Shown here: one piece after another, positions 1 to 6,669 of the stretch
Numbering within the stretch: position 1 is the first letter of the stretch
Layout of the letters: each line of letters opens with the position of its first letter
NCBI GenBank assembly: GCA_023433985.1
Contig: JAEYTN010000324.1
Location: forward strand, 1-6,669
Source of the DNA: Pseudomonadota bacterium
GTDB taxonomy: Bacteria > Pseudomonadota > Alphaproteobacteria > Rhizobiales > Devosiaceae
Direction: 5' to 3'
DNA: 6,669 nucleotides
Notes under the pieces: model-generated
The model's input: only the letters and a program-made list of their open reading frames with translations
Database searches by the model: none
Told to the model about the DNA's origin: nothing
Position numbers and translations under genes: made by a program

Positions 1-1
1 G

Positions 2-1240
2 CACGGCCCGGTGGCGGTGGCGAACAAGTTCCACTTCGCCCATGCCGACGGCACGCCCTACTTCCCCTTCGGCACCACCTGCTACGCCTGGACCCACCAG
101 CCCCTCGCCATGCAGGCCAAAACGCTCGAGACGCTAGGCAAGGCGCGGTTCAACAAGATCCGCATGGGCGTGTTCCCCAAGGACTACCCGTTCAACACCA
201 ACGAGCCGCTGCAGGACGTCTACCAGCGCGGCCCCGACGGCAAGCTCGATTTCGACCGACCCGACCCGAAGACCTTCCAGCACTTCGAACAGCACGTCGG
301 CAAGCTGCGAGACACGGGGATCGAGGCCGACATCATCATCTTCCACCCCTATGACCGCTGGGGCTATGCCGGCATGAGCACCGAGCAGGATTTCCGTTAC
401 GTCGCCTATCTCGCGGCGCGGCTCTCGGCCTATGCCAACGTCTGGTGGTCGCTCGCCAACGAGTACGATTTCCTGCTCGACACCAAGCCCATGCCGCAAT
501 GGGATCGCTACTTCCACCTCCTCGAGGAAAACGACCCCTATCGCCACCTGAAGTCGATCCACAACGGCGACCAGACGATGAACTTCGATCATCGCAAGGC
601 CTGGGTCAGCCACGTCTGCATCCAGAACTGGGACGTGAAGCGTACCCCCGAGTGGCGCGACCAGTATGGCAAGCCGGTGGTCAACGACGAGCCCGAATAC
701 GAGGGCAATATCTGGCCCAGTTGGGGCAACATCACCGCGCAGGAGCTGACGCACCGCTTCTGGACCACGATGATGCGCGGCGGCTATGCCGGGCACGGCG
801 AAACCTATGCCGATCCCGACGACCTGATCTGGTGGGCCAAGGGCGGCAAGCTCCACGGCGAGGCCTGGAAACGCATCGGGTTCCTGCGCACCATCGTCGA
901 AGAGGACGTGAAGTCCGGCCTCACCCCGATGGGCGGCAATTTCACCTGGCCGTGGAGCCGCATCTCCGGCGCCCGCGACGGCAAGGTGACCTACATCTAT
1001 TTCGGCGAGCACCAGCCCAACCAGTGGACGACCGGCCTGCCCAAGGAAGACGGGGACTACGAGGTCGACGTCATCGACACCTGGAACATGACCGTCACCC
1101 CGGCAAAGCGCATCCCCGCGCTGATCCCGCATCCGACGAGGCATGGCGACGTCGTCCGCGGCGGCAAGGCCGACGCGGCGTTCGGCGTGGAACTGCCGGG
1201 GCGCCCGGGCTTGTGCATTCGAGTGCGGGATCGCGGCTAG
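2..1240 (+). CDS. Glycoside hydrolase-like TIM-barrel protein (DUF5060/DUF4038/DUF5605 type), 5' end outside window
   Basis: The product is probably a glycosidase acting on a plant or microbial polysaccharide; the substrate cannot be read from the sequence. The frame is open to the left edge, and the first visible residues (HGPVAVANKFHF) look like the linker between an N-terminal beta-sandwich (DUF5060) and the barrel. I therefore treat the GTG at 11 as internal and the gene as 5'-truncated. Numbering from that codon, the barrel start motif GTPYFPFGTTCYAW is at about 14-27. The likely acid/base glutamate is E151 in WWSLANEYDF, at the end of a beta strand as in clan GH-A enzymes. The likely nucleophile is E227 in VVNDEPEYEG. 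The last 80 or so residues resemble the C-terminal beta domain (DUF5605). It ends at TAG, 11 nt before the inverted-repeat element, and converges with a GH43-type gene, so both may belong to a sugar-utilisation locus. The family is recognised from memory of motifs; catalytic roles are inferred. Confidence 0.82.
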   Translation, partial: HGPVAVANKFHFAHADGTPYFPFGTTCYAWTHQPLAMQAKTLETLGKARFNKIRMGVFPKDYPFNTNEPLQDVYQRGPDGKLDFDRPDPKTFQHFEQHVGKLRDTGIEADIIIFHPYDRWGYAGMSTEQDFRYVAYLAARLSAYANVWWSLANEYDFLLDTKPMPQWDRYFHLLEENDPYRHLKSIHNGDQTMNFDHRKAWVSHVCIQNWDVKRTPEWRDQYGKPVVNDEPEYEGNIWPSWGNITAQELTHRFWTTMMRGGYAGHGETYADPDDLIWWAKGGKLHGEAWKRIGFLRTIVEEDVKSGLTPMGGNFTWPWSRISGARDGKVTYIYFGEHQPNQWTTGLPKEDGDYEVDVIDTWNMTVTPAKRIPALIPHPTRHGDVVRGGKADAAFGVELPGRPGLCIRVRDRG

Positions 1241-1250
1241 TGCCCGGGGC

Positions 1251-1409
1251 CGCCCCCTCCACCAGCCTGCGGCTGGTCCCCCTCCCCCGCTACGCAGGGG
1301 AGGATCAACGAGGGCTCGGCGCCTCAACAACGGCTAGCCACCGACGTTGCGGTGATCCTCCACCGCGCGAGCGGGGGAGGGGACCATGCGAAGCATGGTG
1401 GAGGGGGCG
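1251..1409. repeat. Imperfect inverted-repeat element with nested hairpins between convergent genes; possible bidirectional terminator
   Basis: The arm at 1251-1306 and the reverse complement of 1354-1409 are both 56 nt and align along their whole length with a few mismatches and two one-base indels. They share the outer end CGCCCCCTCCACCA and the inner end GGATC. Each arm holds two smaller palindromes. In the left arm these are ACCAGCC/GGCTGGT around TGC (1261-1277) and CCTCCCC/GGGGAGG (1281-1303). In the right arm they are CCTCCaCCGC/GCGGGGGAGG (1357-1380) and ACCATGC/GCATGGT around GAA (1383-1399). The 47-nt centre (1307-1353) has no gene. This layout matches the GC-rich palindromic repeats scattered between genes in many alphaproteobacteria. 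Its position between two converging 3' ends suggests it folds as a terminator in both directions, but there is no clear U-tract, so termination is inferred. Confidence 0.8.
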
Positions 1410-1424
1410 TCCGCCAACTCCACC

Positions 1425-2368
1425 CTACCCCGTCACCTCCAGCCGCAACCCCTCCACGTCCCGTTCGCACCTCAGCATTCCGTCCTCCACCGTCAGCCGG
1501 GCCCAGTGGATGACGCTCCGCCGCGCATGCGCGGTGCTCATGTCGGCGGTATGGTCGGTGTCAGTATTGGGGTGGGTGAAGTAGAACAGCGCCGCCCAGC
1601 CGTCCTGCACCACCACGTCGGCGTGCCGCGCCACCTGCGCGTCGCCCGGATCGCGCCCCGGCGCATCGAGGATGATGCCCTGCCGCTCCCAGCCCAGGGC
1701 GTCGGCTGAGCGGAACACGGCCTGGCCGCGCCACTCGTCGACGATCATCCACCACCAGCCGCCGAGCCGGAACACGTTCGGCCCCTCATGCGCGTTGCCG
1801 CCGGGTTTTCCGGGGATCGCCACGCCGGCCGGTGTCCAGGCGCAGAGGTCGCGGCTCGTCGCCACCCCGGTGCACGAGCCGTTGGCCTCGTCCTTGTACC
1901 AGAGCGGTAGAGCCCGTCGGGGCAGAGCGCCACCGCCGCATCGATCACGTAGTCCGAGGCGAGCGGCACCACGCCGTGGCGGGTCCAGTGATCGAGGTCG
2001 GGGCTGGTGAAATGCACGATGTGGCGGGGAAAGCCCGGCCAACGATCGGGCGTGCCGGTGATGTAGCTCAGGTACATGTGGTACTCGCCCAGTTCCCACA
2101 TGATCTCGGGCGCCCAGTGCGTGTTGAGCCCCGGATCGGCCGGATCGTCGAGCCCGGCCACGTTGCCGCGGAACTGCCAGGTCGCGCCGGCATCGGCCGA
2201 AACCGCTACCCCGATGGGCGAGCCGTGCACCCATTCCACCCCCGGCCCCGGATGAGCGGCGCGACGGTTGGTGTAGAACGTCCACCATTCCTCGGTGCCG
2301 CGGCGGTTGATCACCACCGGGTCGGCCGCGCCGTCGAGAGTCGGGTCTTCGTAGATCGGTTTCGACAT
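1425..2368 (-). pseudogene. GH43-family glycoside hydrolase (five-bladed beta-propeller), disrupted by one missing base
   Basis: The intact protein would be 314 residues with no signal peptide, so it is probably cytoplasmic and would trim oligosaccharides (GH43 enzymes are mostly arabinosidases and xylosidases). The start ATG at 2368 follows GGAGGGGGAGCTG, a strong ribosome site. The first frame runs well to residue 155 (DGLYR). The protein then continues perfectly in another frame with LWYKDEANGSCTG and ends at TAG (1425-1427). The minus strand reads CTCTACCGCTCTGG where CTCTACCGCCTCTGG would keep the frame, so one C is missing near 1904. The span is 944 nt, one short of a multiple of three. 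All three GH43 catalytic acids are visible: base D16 (DPVV), pKa-modulating D143 (VIDAAV) and acid E195 (HEGPNVF). Without correction, translation ends at 1745 after 207 residues and loses E195. Both halves are otherwise undamaged, so this is either a very recent mutation or a sequencing error. Confidence 0.82.
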
Positions 2369-2462
2369 CAGCTCCCCCTCCGCTGCCGCACCCGTGCATA
2401 GCCCGCGCTCCACGCCTGCGGCAACCGCGACCAGCGCGCCCGCTTGCATCCGTCACAAAACA

Positions 2463-2477
2463 TGATAGTTGGAGTCA
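2463..2477 (+). promoter_or_regulatory. Candidate IRO box (RirA operator) upstream of hemP
   Basis: The sequence TGA-TAGTTGGAG-TCA fits the TGA-N9-TCA pattern described for the iron-responsive operator bound by RirA in rhizobia. The symmetry extends by one base on each side (ATGA...TCAT, 2462-2478). It lies 66 nt before the preferred hemP start, in the only AT-richer patch of the spacer between the divergent GH43 and hemP genes. A TATTAA at 2478-2483 directly follows it and could be a -10 element, in which case bound repressor would block polymerase; no convincing -35 is seen. The pattern is short and could arise by chance, but its place before an iron-regulated gene type makes it credible. 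Confidence 0.55.
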
Positions 2478-2543
2478 TATTAACGTAAGGGTATGGACGT
2501 GCAGCACATTGGCGAACAGCCGGGGGGCCGGGAGGGTGTCGAG

Positions 2544-2696
2544 ATGATCCGGATCGAGACGAAATCGTCCGAAGGGCCCCGCATCGTCGACAGCCGCGCC
2601 CTGTTCGCCGGCGAGCATGAGATCGGCATCGTGCATGCCGGCGAAACCTACCGCCTGCGCATCACCCGCCAGGGCAAGCTCATCCTCAACAAGTAA
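2544..2696 (+). CDS. hemP: Hemin uptake protein HemP (HmuP family)
   Basis: This is a 50-residue protein of the HemP family, a small cytoplasmic protein found with heme-uptake genes. In Sinorhizobium and Bradyrhizobium the homologue HmuP is needed to express the heme receptor gene. The family core fills the C-terminal half: SRALFAGEHEIGIVHAG at 17-33, then ETYRLRITRQGKLILNK at 34-50, with the typical ending of basic residues, G-K-L-I-L and a final K. I chose the ATG at 2544 because GGGAGGG (2530-2536) lies 7 nt before it and the length is normal. An in-frame ATG at 2493 would add 17 residues not typical of the family and has only AAGG 2 nt away. It is the first gene of the operon, 9 nt before the next gene, and is preceded by a possible RirA operator, so iron repression is likely. 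Confidence 0.88.
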   Translation: MIRIETKSSEGPRIVDSRALFAGEHEIGIVHAGETYRLRITRQGKLILNK

Positions 2697-2705
2697 AGCA
2701 AGGCC

Positions 2706-3118
2706 ATGCGTACGCTGCTCAGCTCGCTTCTTTTCGCCGCGCTCGCCGCTCCGGCGCTGGCGCAGTCTCCCGCCGCGCTCGAGCTCGAGCTCAACGCGCT
2801 CACCCCGTCCGAGACCGGCTGCCGCGTCACCTTCCTCGCCACCAAGAGGCTCGGCACGGAACTCACCCGCTCGGCGCTAGAAATCGCGCTGTTCGGCGCC
2901 GAGGGCGGCATCGACCGGCTGGTGTCGCTCGAGTTCAAGGCTATGCCCGAGGGCAAGGCCCGCGTGCTGCAGTTCGACCTCGCCGGCCTTGCCTGCGACA
3001 ACCTCTCGCGCGTGCTCGTCAACGATGTCGTCGCCTGCGAGGGCGAGGGCCTCGAGCCCAAGGCCTGCCTCGCGGCGCTCAAACCCTCCTCCCGGCTCAG
3101 CGTAGGTTTGGGCGTCTG

Positions 3119-3119
<1 letters not shown>
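2706..3119 (+). CDS. Small secreted protein of unknown function with four cysteines, in heme-uptake operon
   Basis: I do not recognise a named family. The 137-residue product starts with a clear Sec signal peptide (MRTLLSSLLFAALAAPALA, cleavage after ALA at 19, mature end QSPAALELELNAL), so it should be periplasmic or exported. The mature part of about 118 residues has four cysteines at 39, 97, 111 and 121, enough for two disulfides, and alternating hydrophobic stretches (LELELNAL, CRVTFLAT, ARVLQFDL, SRVLVNDVVAC) that suggest a small beta-rich fold. No transmembrane segment follows the signal. The gene lies between hemP and exbB, and its TGA shares an A with the exbB ATG (TGATG), so it is translated with the energising complex. 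A role in the periplasmic side of heme or iron uptake is inferred from position only. Confidence 0.85.
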
Positions 3120-3843
<724 letters not shown>

Positions 3844-3844
<1 letters not shown>

Positions 3845-4287
3845 TGGGCATGTCGCTGCAATCGGGCGCCGGCCGGCGCGGCCGGGGACGGGGCCGCCAG
3901 ATGATCGGCGACATCAACGTCACCCCGCTGGTCGACGTGATGCTGGTGCTGCTGATCGTGTTCATGGTCACCGCCCCGCTCCTCACCTCGGGCGTCCCCA
4001 TCGACCTGCCACAGACCGCCGCGCCCGAGCTCAAGGTCGAGAGCAAGCCGCTGACGGTGTCGATCAACACCCAGGGCGAGATCTACCTCGGCGAAGATCC
4101 CATCGCCCTCGATACGCTGCTCGCCTCGGTCTCCGCGGCGGCCGGCGAGGCGGGCACCAACCAGCGCATCTACATCCGCGGCGATGCCAGCTCCGACTAT
4201 GGCCTCATCATGCAGGTGATGGGGGCGCTGTCGGGCGCCGGCTACGCCAAGATCGGGCTCATCACCCGCCAGCCACAGGCCGAGTAG
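3844..4287 (+). CDS. exbD: ExbD biopolymer transport protein
   Basis: This is the 147-residue partner of ExbB in the TonB-energising complex. A basic cytoplasmic tail ([10 protein letters not shown], 11-20) is followed by [20 protein letters not shown] (24-43), the single membrane helix. D31 in PLVDVML is the conserved proton-carrying aspartate equivalent to E. coli ExbD D25. The periplasmic domain follows, with VPIDLPQ (51-57), a central [11 protein letters not shown] strand (72-82), and the conserved RIYIRGD (108-114) leading to a final helix and strand ending GYAKIGLIT. The start ATG overlaps the exbB stop (TGATG) and has GGAG 9 nt upstream (3831-3834); an ATG two codons later is a possible alternative. 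It ends 4 nt before tonB. Confidence 0.92.
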
Positions 4288-4291
4288 CGCC

Positions 4292-5419
4292 ATGCGCTGG
4301 GCCATCCCCGCATCGGTCAGCCTGCATCTCGGCCTCCTCGCCGCCGCCTGGCTCGCCATGCAGTGGAAGCCCGAGGAACTGAGCCTGTCCGAAGCGGCGG
4401 TCTCCATCGACATCATCGCGATGGAGGATGCCGTCACCGAGCCGAGCGAGACGATCAGCGAAGCCACCGCGAACCTCGTCTCCGCCGGCACCGCCTCCCT
4501 TGCCTCCGAACCGGAGGAGGCGGAAGCGATCGCCCCCGTCGAGGTCGCCGCGGTGCAGCCGGTCGCGCCCCCTGCCGCTGTCGCGGTGACGGAAACCGTG
4601 CAGCCGGCCGAAACCGAAGACCTCGTTTCGGCCGAGGTGCTGACGGCGTTGAGCGAAGTCGAACACCCCATCGCCGCGCCCGCGCTGCAGGTCACCGACG
4701 AGGCGGCGCCCCTCGTCGCCGAAACCGTCGCGCCCAGCGAGGCCGAAATCCTCGAGCGTCTCGACGAGGCGGCGAAGCTCACCGAGTTCCAGCCCCCGCC
4801 CGAAGCGCAGGAGATCACCACCGCCTCGATCAATCCGGTGACCCCGGCCGAGCCGGTCACGGTCGCGAACCTCGCGCCCGCGCTCGAGCCGGTGGAAGAA
4901 ATCGCCGCACCCCCGCCGGTCCCGAAGCCGCGCATCGTGCGCAAGCCGGTCGAAGCCGAGCAGAAGCCGGCGGAAGACAAGAAGCCCGTCGAAAAGAAGA
5001 AGGCCGAAAAGCCCACCGAGAAGCCGGTCGAGAAAAAGCAGCCCAAGAAGGTCGCGAGCCTCGGCAATGGTGGCGAGGCGGAGGCCGATTCCGCGGCCGC
5101 CAAGGCTTCGGGCGGCACCGCCGGCAAGGTCACGGCCGCCGGCCAGGGCGCACTCGATGCCTACCAGGGCAAGGTCCGCTCGCGCCTGCTGAAGGCGGTG
5201 CGTGCCCCCAAGGGCGGCAAGGGTCTCGAAGCCCGCGTCATGTTCACGCTCGATGCCAAAGGGCGGGTGATCAGCGCCAAGCTGTCAAAGAGCTCGGGCG
5301 ACGCTAAACTCGACCAGGCCGCGTTCGCGGCGGTTGAGCGTGCGGCGCCCTATCCGCCGATCCCCGAAGGGGCAGGCAAGTCCACCTGGTCCTTCACCAT
5401 TCCAATCGCCATCAACTAG
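4292..5419 (+). CDS. tonB: TonB energy transducer
   Basis: This 375-residue inner-membrane-anchored protein spans the periplasm and transmits energy from ExbB/ExbD to an outer-membrane receptor, here probably for heme. The N-terminal anchor is at about 4-22 and carries the SxxxH motif (S8, H12) that TonB proteins need to couple to ExbB. Residues 26-205 are a long acidic segment rich in Ala, Pro, Glu and Val. Residues 206-253 are rich in Pro and Lys (KKPVEKKKAEKPTEKPVEKK), the usual rigid spacer. The C-terminal TonB domain is at about 288-375, with FTLDAKGRVISAKLSKSSGD (318-337), LDQAAFAAVERAAPYPPIP (340-358) and the last strand WSFTIPIAIN. The protein is longer than E. coli TonB (239 residues), mainly through the acidic segment. 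It starts 4 nt after exbD with a weak ribosome site, so coupling to exbD is likely. Confidence 0.92.
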   Translation: MRWAIPASVSLHLGLLAAAWLAMQWKPEELSLSEAAVSIDIIAMEDAVTEPSETISEATANLVSAGTASLASEPEEAEAIAPVEVAAVQPVAPPAAVAVTETVQPAETEDLVSAEVLTALSEVEHPIAAPALQVTDEAAPLVAETVAPSEAEILERLDEAAKLTEFQPPPEAQEITTASINPVTPAEPVTVANLAPALEPVEEIAAPPPVPKPRIVRKPVEAEQKPAEDKKPVEKKKAEKPTEKPVEKKQPKKVASLGNGGEAEADSAAAKASGGTAGKVTAAGQGALDAYQGKVRSRLLKAVRAPKGGKGLEARVMFTLDAKGRVISAKLSKSSGDAKLDQAAFAAVERAAPYPPIPEGAGKSTWSFTIPIAIN

Positions 5420-5434
5420 AACCCGGAGTCCATC

Positions 5435-6247
5435 ATGCAGGACGAAAAGCCCCAGAACGAGAAGCCGAAGGACGTCCTCCAGCCCACCACGCCGGAGGCC
5501 ATCCGCCTCGCCCGCACGCTGGTGCGCACCGCCCGCTACGGCGCCATCGCCACCGTCGATCCGGAGACCGGCTGGCCCACCGCCACCCGTGTCGGCGTCA
5601 GCACCGATTTCGACGGGGCGCCGATCATCCTCATCTCGCGGCTGGCCGCCCACACCAAGGCGCTGCTCAAGGATGTGCGCTGCTCGCTGCTGCTCGGCGC
5701 GCCGGGCAAGGGCGATCCGCTGGCCCACGCCCGCGTCACCATCGCCTGCGAGGCGCGCGAGATCGAGCCCGGTTCGGATGACGCCAAGCGCATGGCCGGC
5801 CGCTATCTCAGCCACCAGCCCAAGGCGCAGCTCTATGTGGGCCTGGGCGATTTCCGCTTCTTCCGCCTCGAACCCCGGAGCGCTTCGCTCAATGGCGGCT
5901 TCGGCAAGGCTTTCGCGCTCACGGGCGAGCAGATGCTCAACGCCAACCCGGCCAATGCCGAGCTGGCCGAAACCGAACCGAGCGCCGTGGAGCACATGAA
6001 CGACGACCATTCGGAAGCCGTCGGCCTTTATGCCGAGCACTTCGCCAAGGCCGAGCCCGGCCGCTGGCGCCTGGTGGGCGTCGATGCCGAGGGCATGGAC
6101 CTGGTCGATGGCGACGATGTCCGTCGCGTCTGGTTCGAGACCGAGCTGACCTCGGCCAAGGACATGCACACCACGCTGGTGCGGATGGCCGGCGAGGCGC
6201 GCCGCGCCCTCAACCGCCCGCTCAAGGACGCGAGGGTCGCCTCGTGA
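5435..6247 (+). CDS. hugZ: HugZ-family heme-utilisation protein (split-barrel plus DUF2470)
   Basis: This 270-residue cytoplasmic protein belongs to the HugZ family, which binds heme and in Campylobacter and Helicobacter acts as a heme oxygenase that releases iron. The N-terminal domain (about 20-165) is a pyridoxamine-phosphate-oxidase-like split barrel: ARTLVRTARYGAIATVD (26-42), GWPTATRVGVSTDFDG (46-61) and LISRLAAHTKAL (66-77), then the stretch through GDFRFFRLEP (138-147) and GGFGKAF (154-160). The C-terminal DUF2470 domain (about 183-257) begins with the typical VEHMNDDHSEAV (185-196) and contains DAEGMDLV (217-224). The first 18 residues are polar and probably disordered. GGAG at 5425-5428 lies 6 nt before the ATG, giving this gene its own good ribosome site 15 nt after tonB. 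Catalytic oxygenase activity has not been shown here; heme binding or storage is the alternative. Confidence 0.9.
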   Translation: MQDEKPQNEKPKDVLQPTTPEAIRLARTLVRTARYGAIATVDPETGWPTATRVGVSTDFDGAPIILISRLAAHTKALLKDVRCSLLLGAPGKGDPLAHARVTIACEAREIEPGSDDAKRMAGRYLSHQPKAQLYVGLGDFRFFRLEPRSASLNGGFGKAFALTGEQMLNANPANAELAETEPSAVEHMNDDHSEAVGLYAEHFAKAEPGRWRLVGVDAEGMDLVDGDDVRRVWFETELTSAKDMHTTLVRMAGEARRALNRPLKDARVAS

Positions 6248-6669
6248 GGCGGCTCGTACTCGCCGCATTGGCACTGCTCGCCGCCCCTGCCTTGGCGCAG
6301 GAGGCGAGCGGCCTGCCGGGCGGCGCCTCGGCGCTCAGCGAGATGCATGGCAGCTGGTCGGTCAACTGCGCGGTGGGCGAGAAGGGCAAGGATTGCGGCT
6401 TCTCGCAGACCACCGGCAACCCGCAGACCGGCGCTGCGCTCGTCGCCCTGGAGCTTGCCGCACCGGCCGGCAACAAGGCCGAAGGCATGCTGCTCACCGC
6501 CTTCGGGCTCCGGCTCGATGCGGGGGTGCAACTGGGGATCGACGGCCAGCCGCTGGGTGGCCCGCGTCCCTTCCTCACCTGCGTTTCGAGCGGCTGCCTC
6601 GTGCCGATGGCCTTCGAGGACGTGGAGCTCTCCGCCCTCAAGGTTGGCCAGAAGCTCGACGTCACCGGC
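6244..6669 (+). CDS. Invasion-associated locus B (IalB) family secreted protein, 3' end outside window
   Basis: There is no ATG at the start. I chose GTG at 6244, which overlaps the hugZ stop (GTGA, 4 nt) and has GAGGG at 6232-6236, 7 nt upstream. The 142 visible residues begin with a Sec signal peptide (RRLVLAALALLAAPALA, cleavage after residue 18). The mature part has the IalB pattern: GSWSVNC (37-43), a second cysteine C51, a strand-rich middle (GMLLTAFGLRLDAGVQLGID, 81-100) and the cysteine pair FLTCVSSGC (110-118). The four cysteines probably form disulfides. IalB was named for red-cell invasion in Bartonella, but homologues are common in free-living Hyphomicrobiales, often as several paralogues of unknown role. 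Translational coupling to hugZ places it in the heme operon. It is still open at 6669, with perhaps the last 30-50 residues missing. Confidence 0.85.
   Translation, partial: MRRLVLAALALLAAPALAQEASGLPGGASALSEMHGSWSVNCAVGEKGKDCGFSQTTGNPQTGAALVALELAAPAGNKAEGMLLTAFGLRLDAGVQLGIDGQPLGGPRPFLTCVSSGCLVPMAFEDVELSALKVGQKLDVTG

Noticed and set aside
134..1330. Long minus-strand open frame of 398 codons opposite the first glycosidase gene
   Set aside because: It is an antisense shadow of a GC-rich gene. The composition is Ala/Gly/Val/Arg-heavy with no recognisable motif, whereas the plus-strand frame has clear family motifs.
1241..1424. CRISPR array or tRNA in the repeat-rich spacer
   Set aside because: The repeats are inverted, only two in number, and form hairpins; there are no direct repeats with spacers and no cloverleaf.
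1832..2401. Plus-strand open frame of 189 codons over the GH43 gene
   Set aside because: It is antisense to a gene whose catalytic motifs are clear, and has no ribosome site or motif of its own.
2369..2449. N-terminal extension of the GH43 frame that looks a little like a signal peptide
   Set aside because: The added residues lack a proper hydrophobic core and cleavage site, while ATG at 2368 has a strong ribosome site and gives the normal family start.
2493..2543. Earlier hemP start adding 17 residues
   Set aside because: The ribosome site is only 2 nt away and the residues are atypical of HemP; ATG at 2544 has GGGAGGG at 7 nt.
5285..6274. Minus-strand open frame of 329 codons opposite hugZ
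   Set aside because: It mirrors hugZ codons, has no domain signs, and runs through the coupled hugZ-ialB junction.

Overview
The window is about 6.7 kb of GC-rich DNA. Gene content and codon use suggest an alphaproteobacterium of the order Hyphomicrobiales (Rhizobiales), perhaps Devosia-like; the genus is a guess. The support is an IalB-family secreted protein, a HemP/HugZ/TonB gene set, a RirA-type operator sequence, and a GC-rich palindromic intergenic repeat of a kind common in alphaproteobacteria.

Left part (1-2368): two carbohydrate-active enzyme genes face each other. A TIM-barrel glycoside hydrolase-like protein of the DUF5060/DUF4038/DUF5605 type enters from the left edge on the plus strand and ends at 1240. 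On the minus strand (2368 down to 1425) lies a GH43-type five-bladed beta-propeller glycosidase. All its expected catalytic acids are present, but a single missing base near 1904 splits it into two frames. Between the two 3' ends sits a 159-bp inverted-repeat element (1251-1409). Its 56-bp arms each contain two smaller hairpins, and it may work as a two-way terminator.

Divergent spacer (2369-2543): a relatively AT-rich patch carries TGA-N9-TCA, the iron-responsive (IRO) operator pattern recognised by RirA in rhizobia, just upstream of hemP.

Right part (2544-6669): a tight plus-strand operon of seven genes runs hemP, a small secreted cysteine-containing protein of unknown function, exbB, exbD, tonB, hugZ, and an IalB-family secreted protein cut by the window end. 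Four of the six junctions overlap or are separated by only a few bases (TGATG, TGATG, 4-nt gap, GTGA), which suggests one transcript with translational coupling. Together the genes describe heme-iron acquisition. ExbB/ExbD/TonB energise an outer-membrane heme receptor not seen here, HugZ handles the imported heme, and HemP is the small regulator-like protein usual for such loci. The unknown secreted protein and the IalB protein are candidate envelope accessories. No entirely new multi-gene system is visible; the most open questions are the unknown second gene and the presence of IalB in the heme operon.
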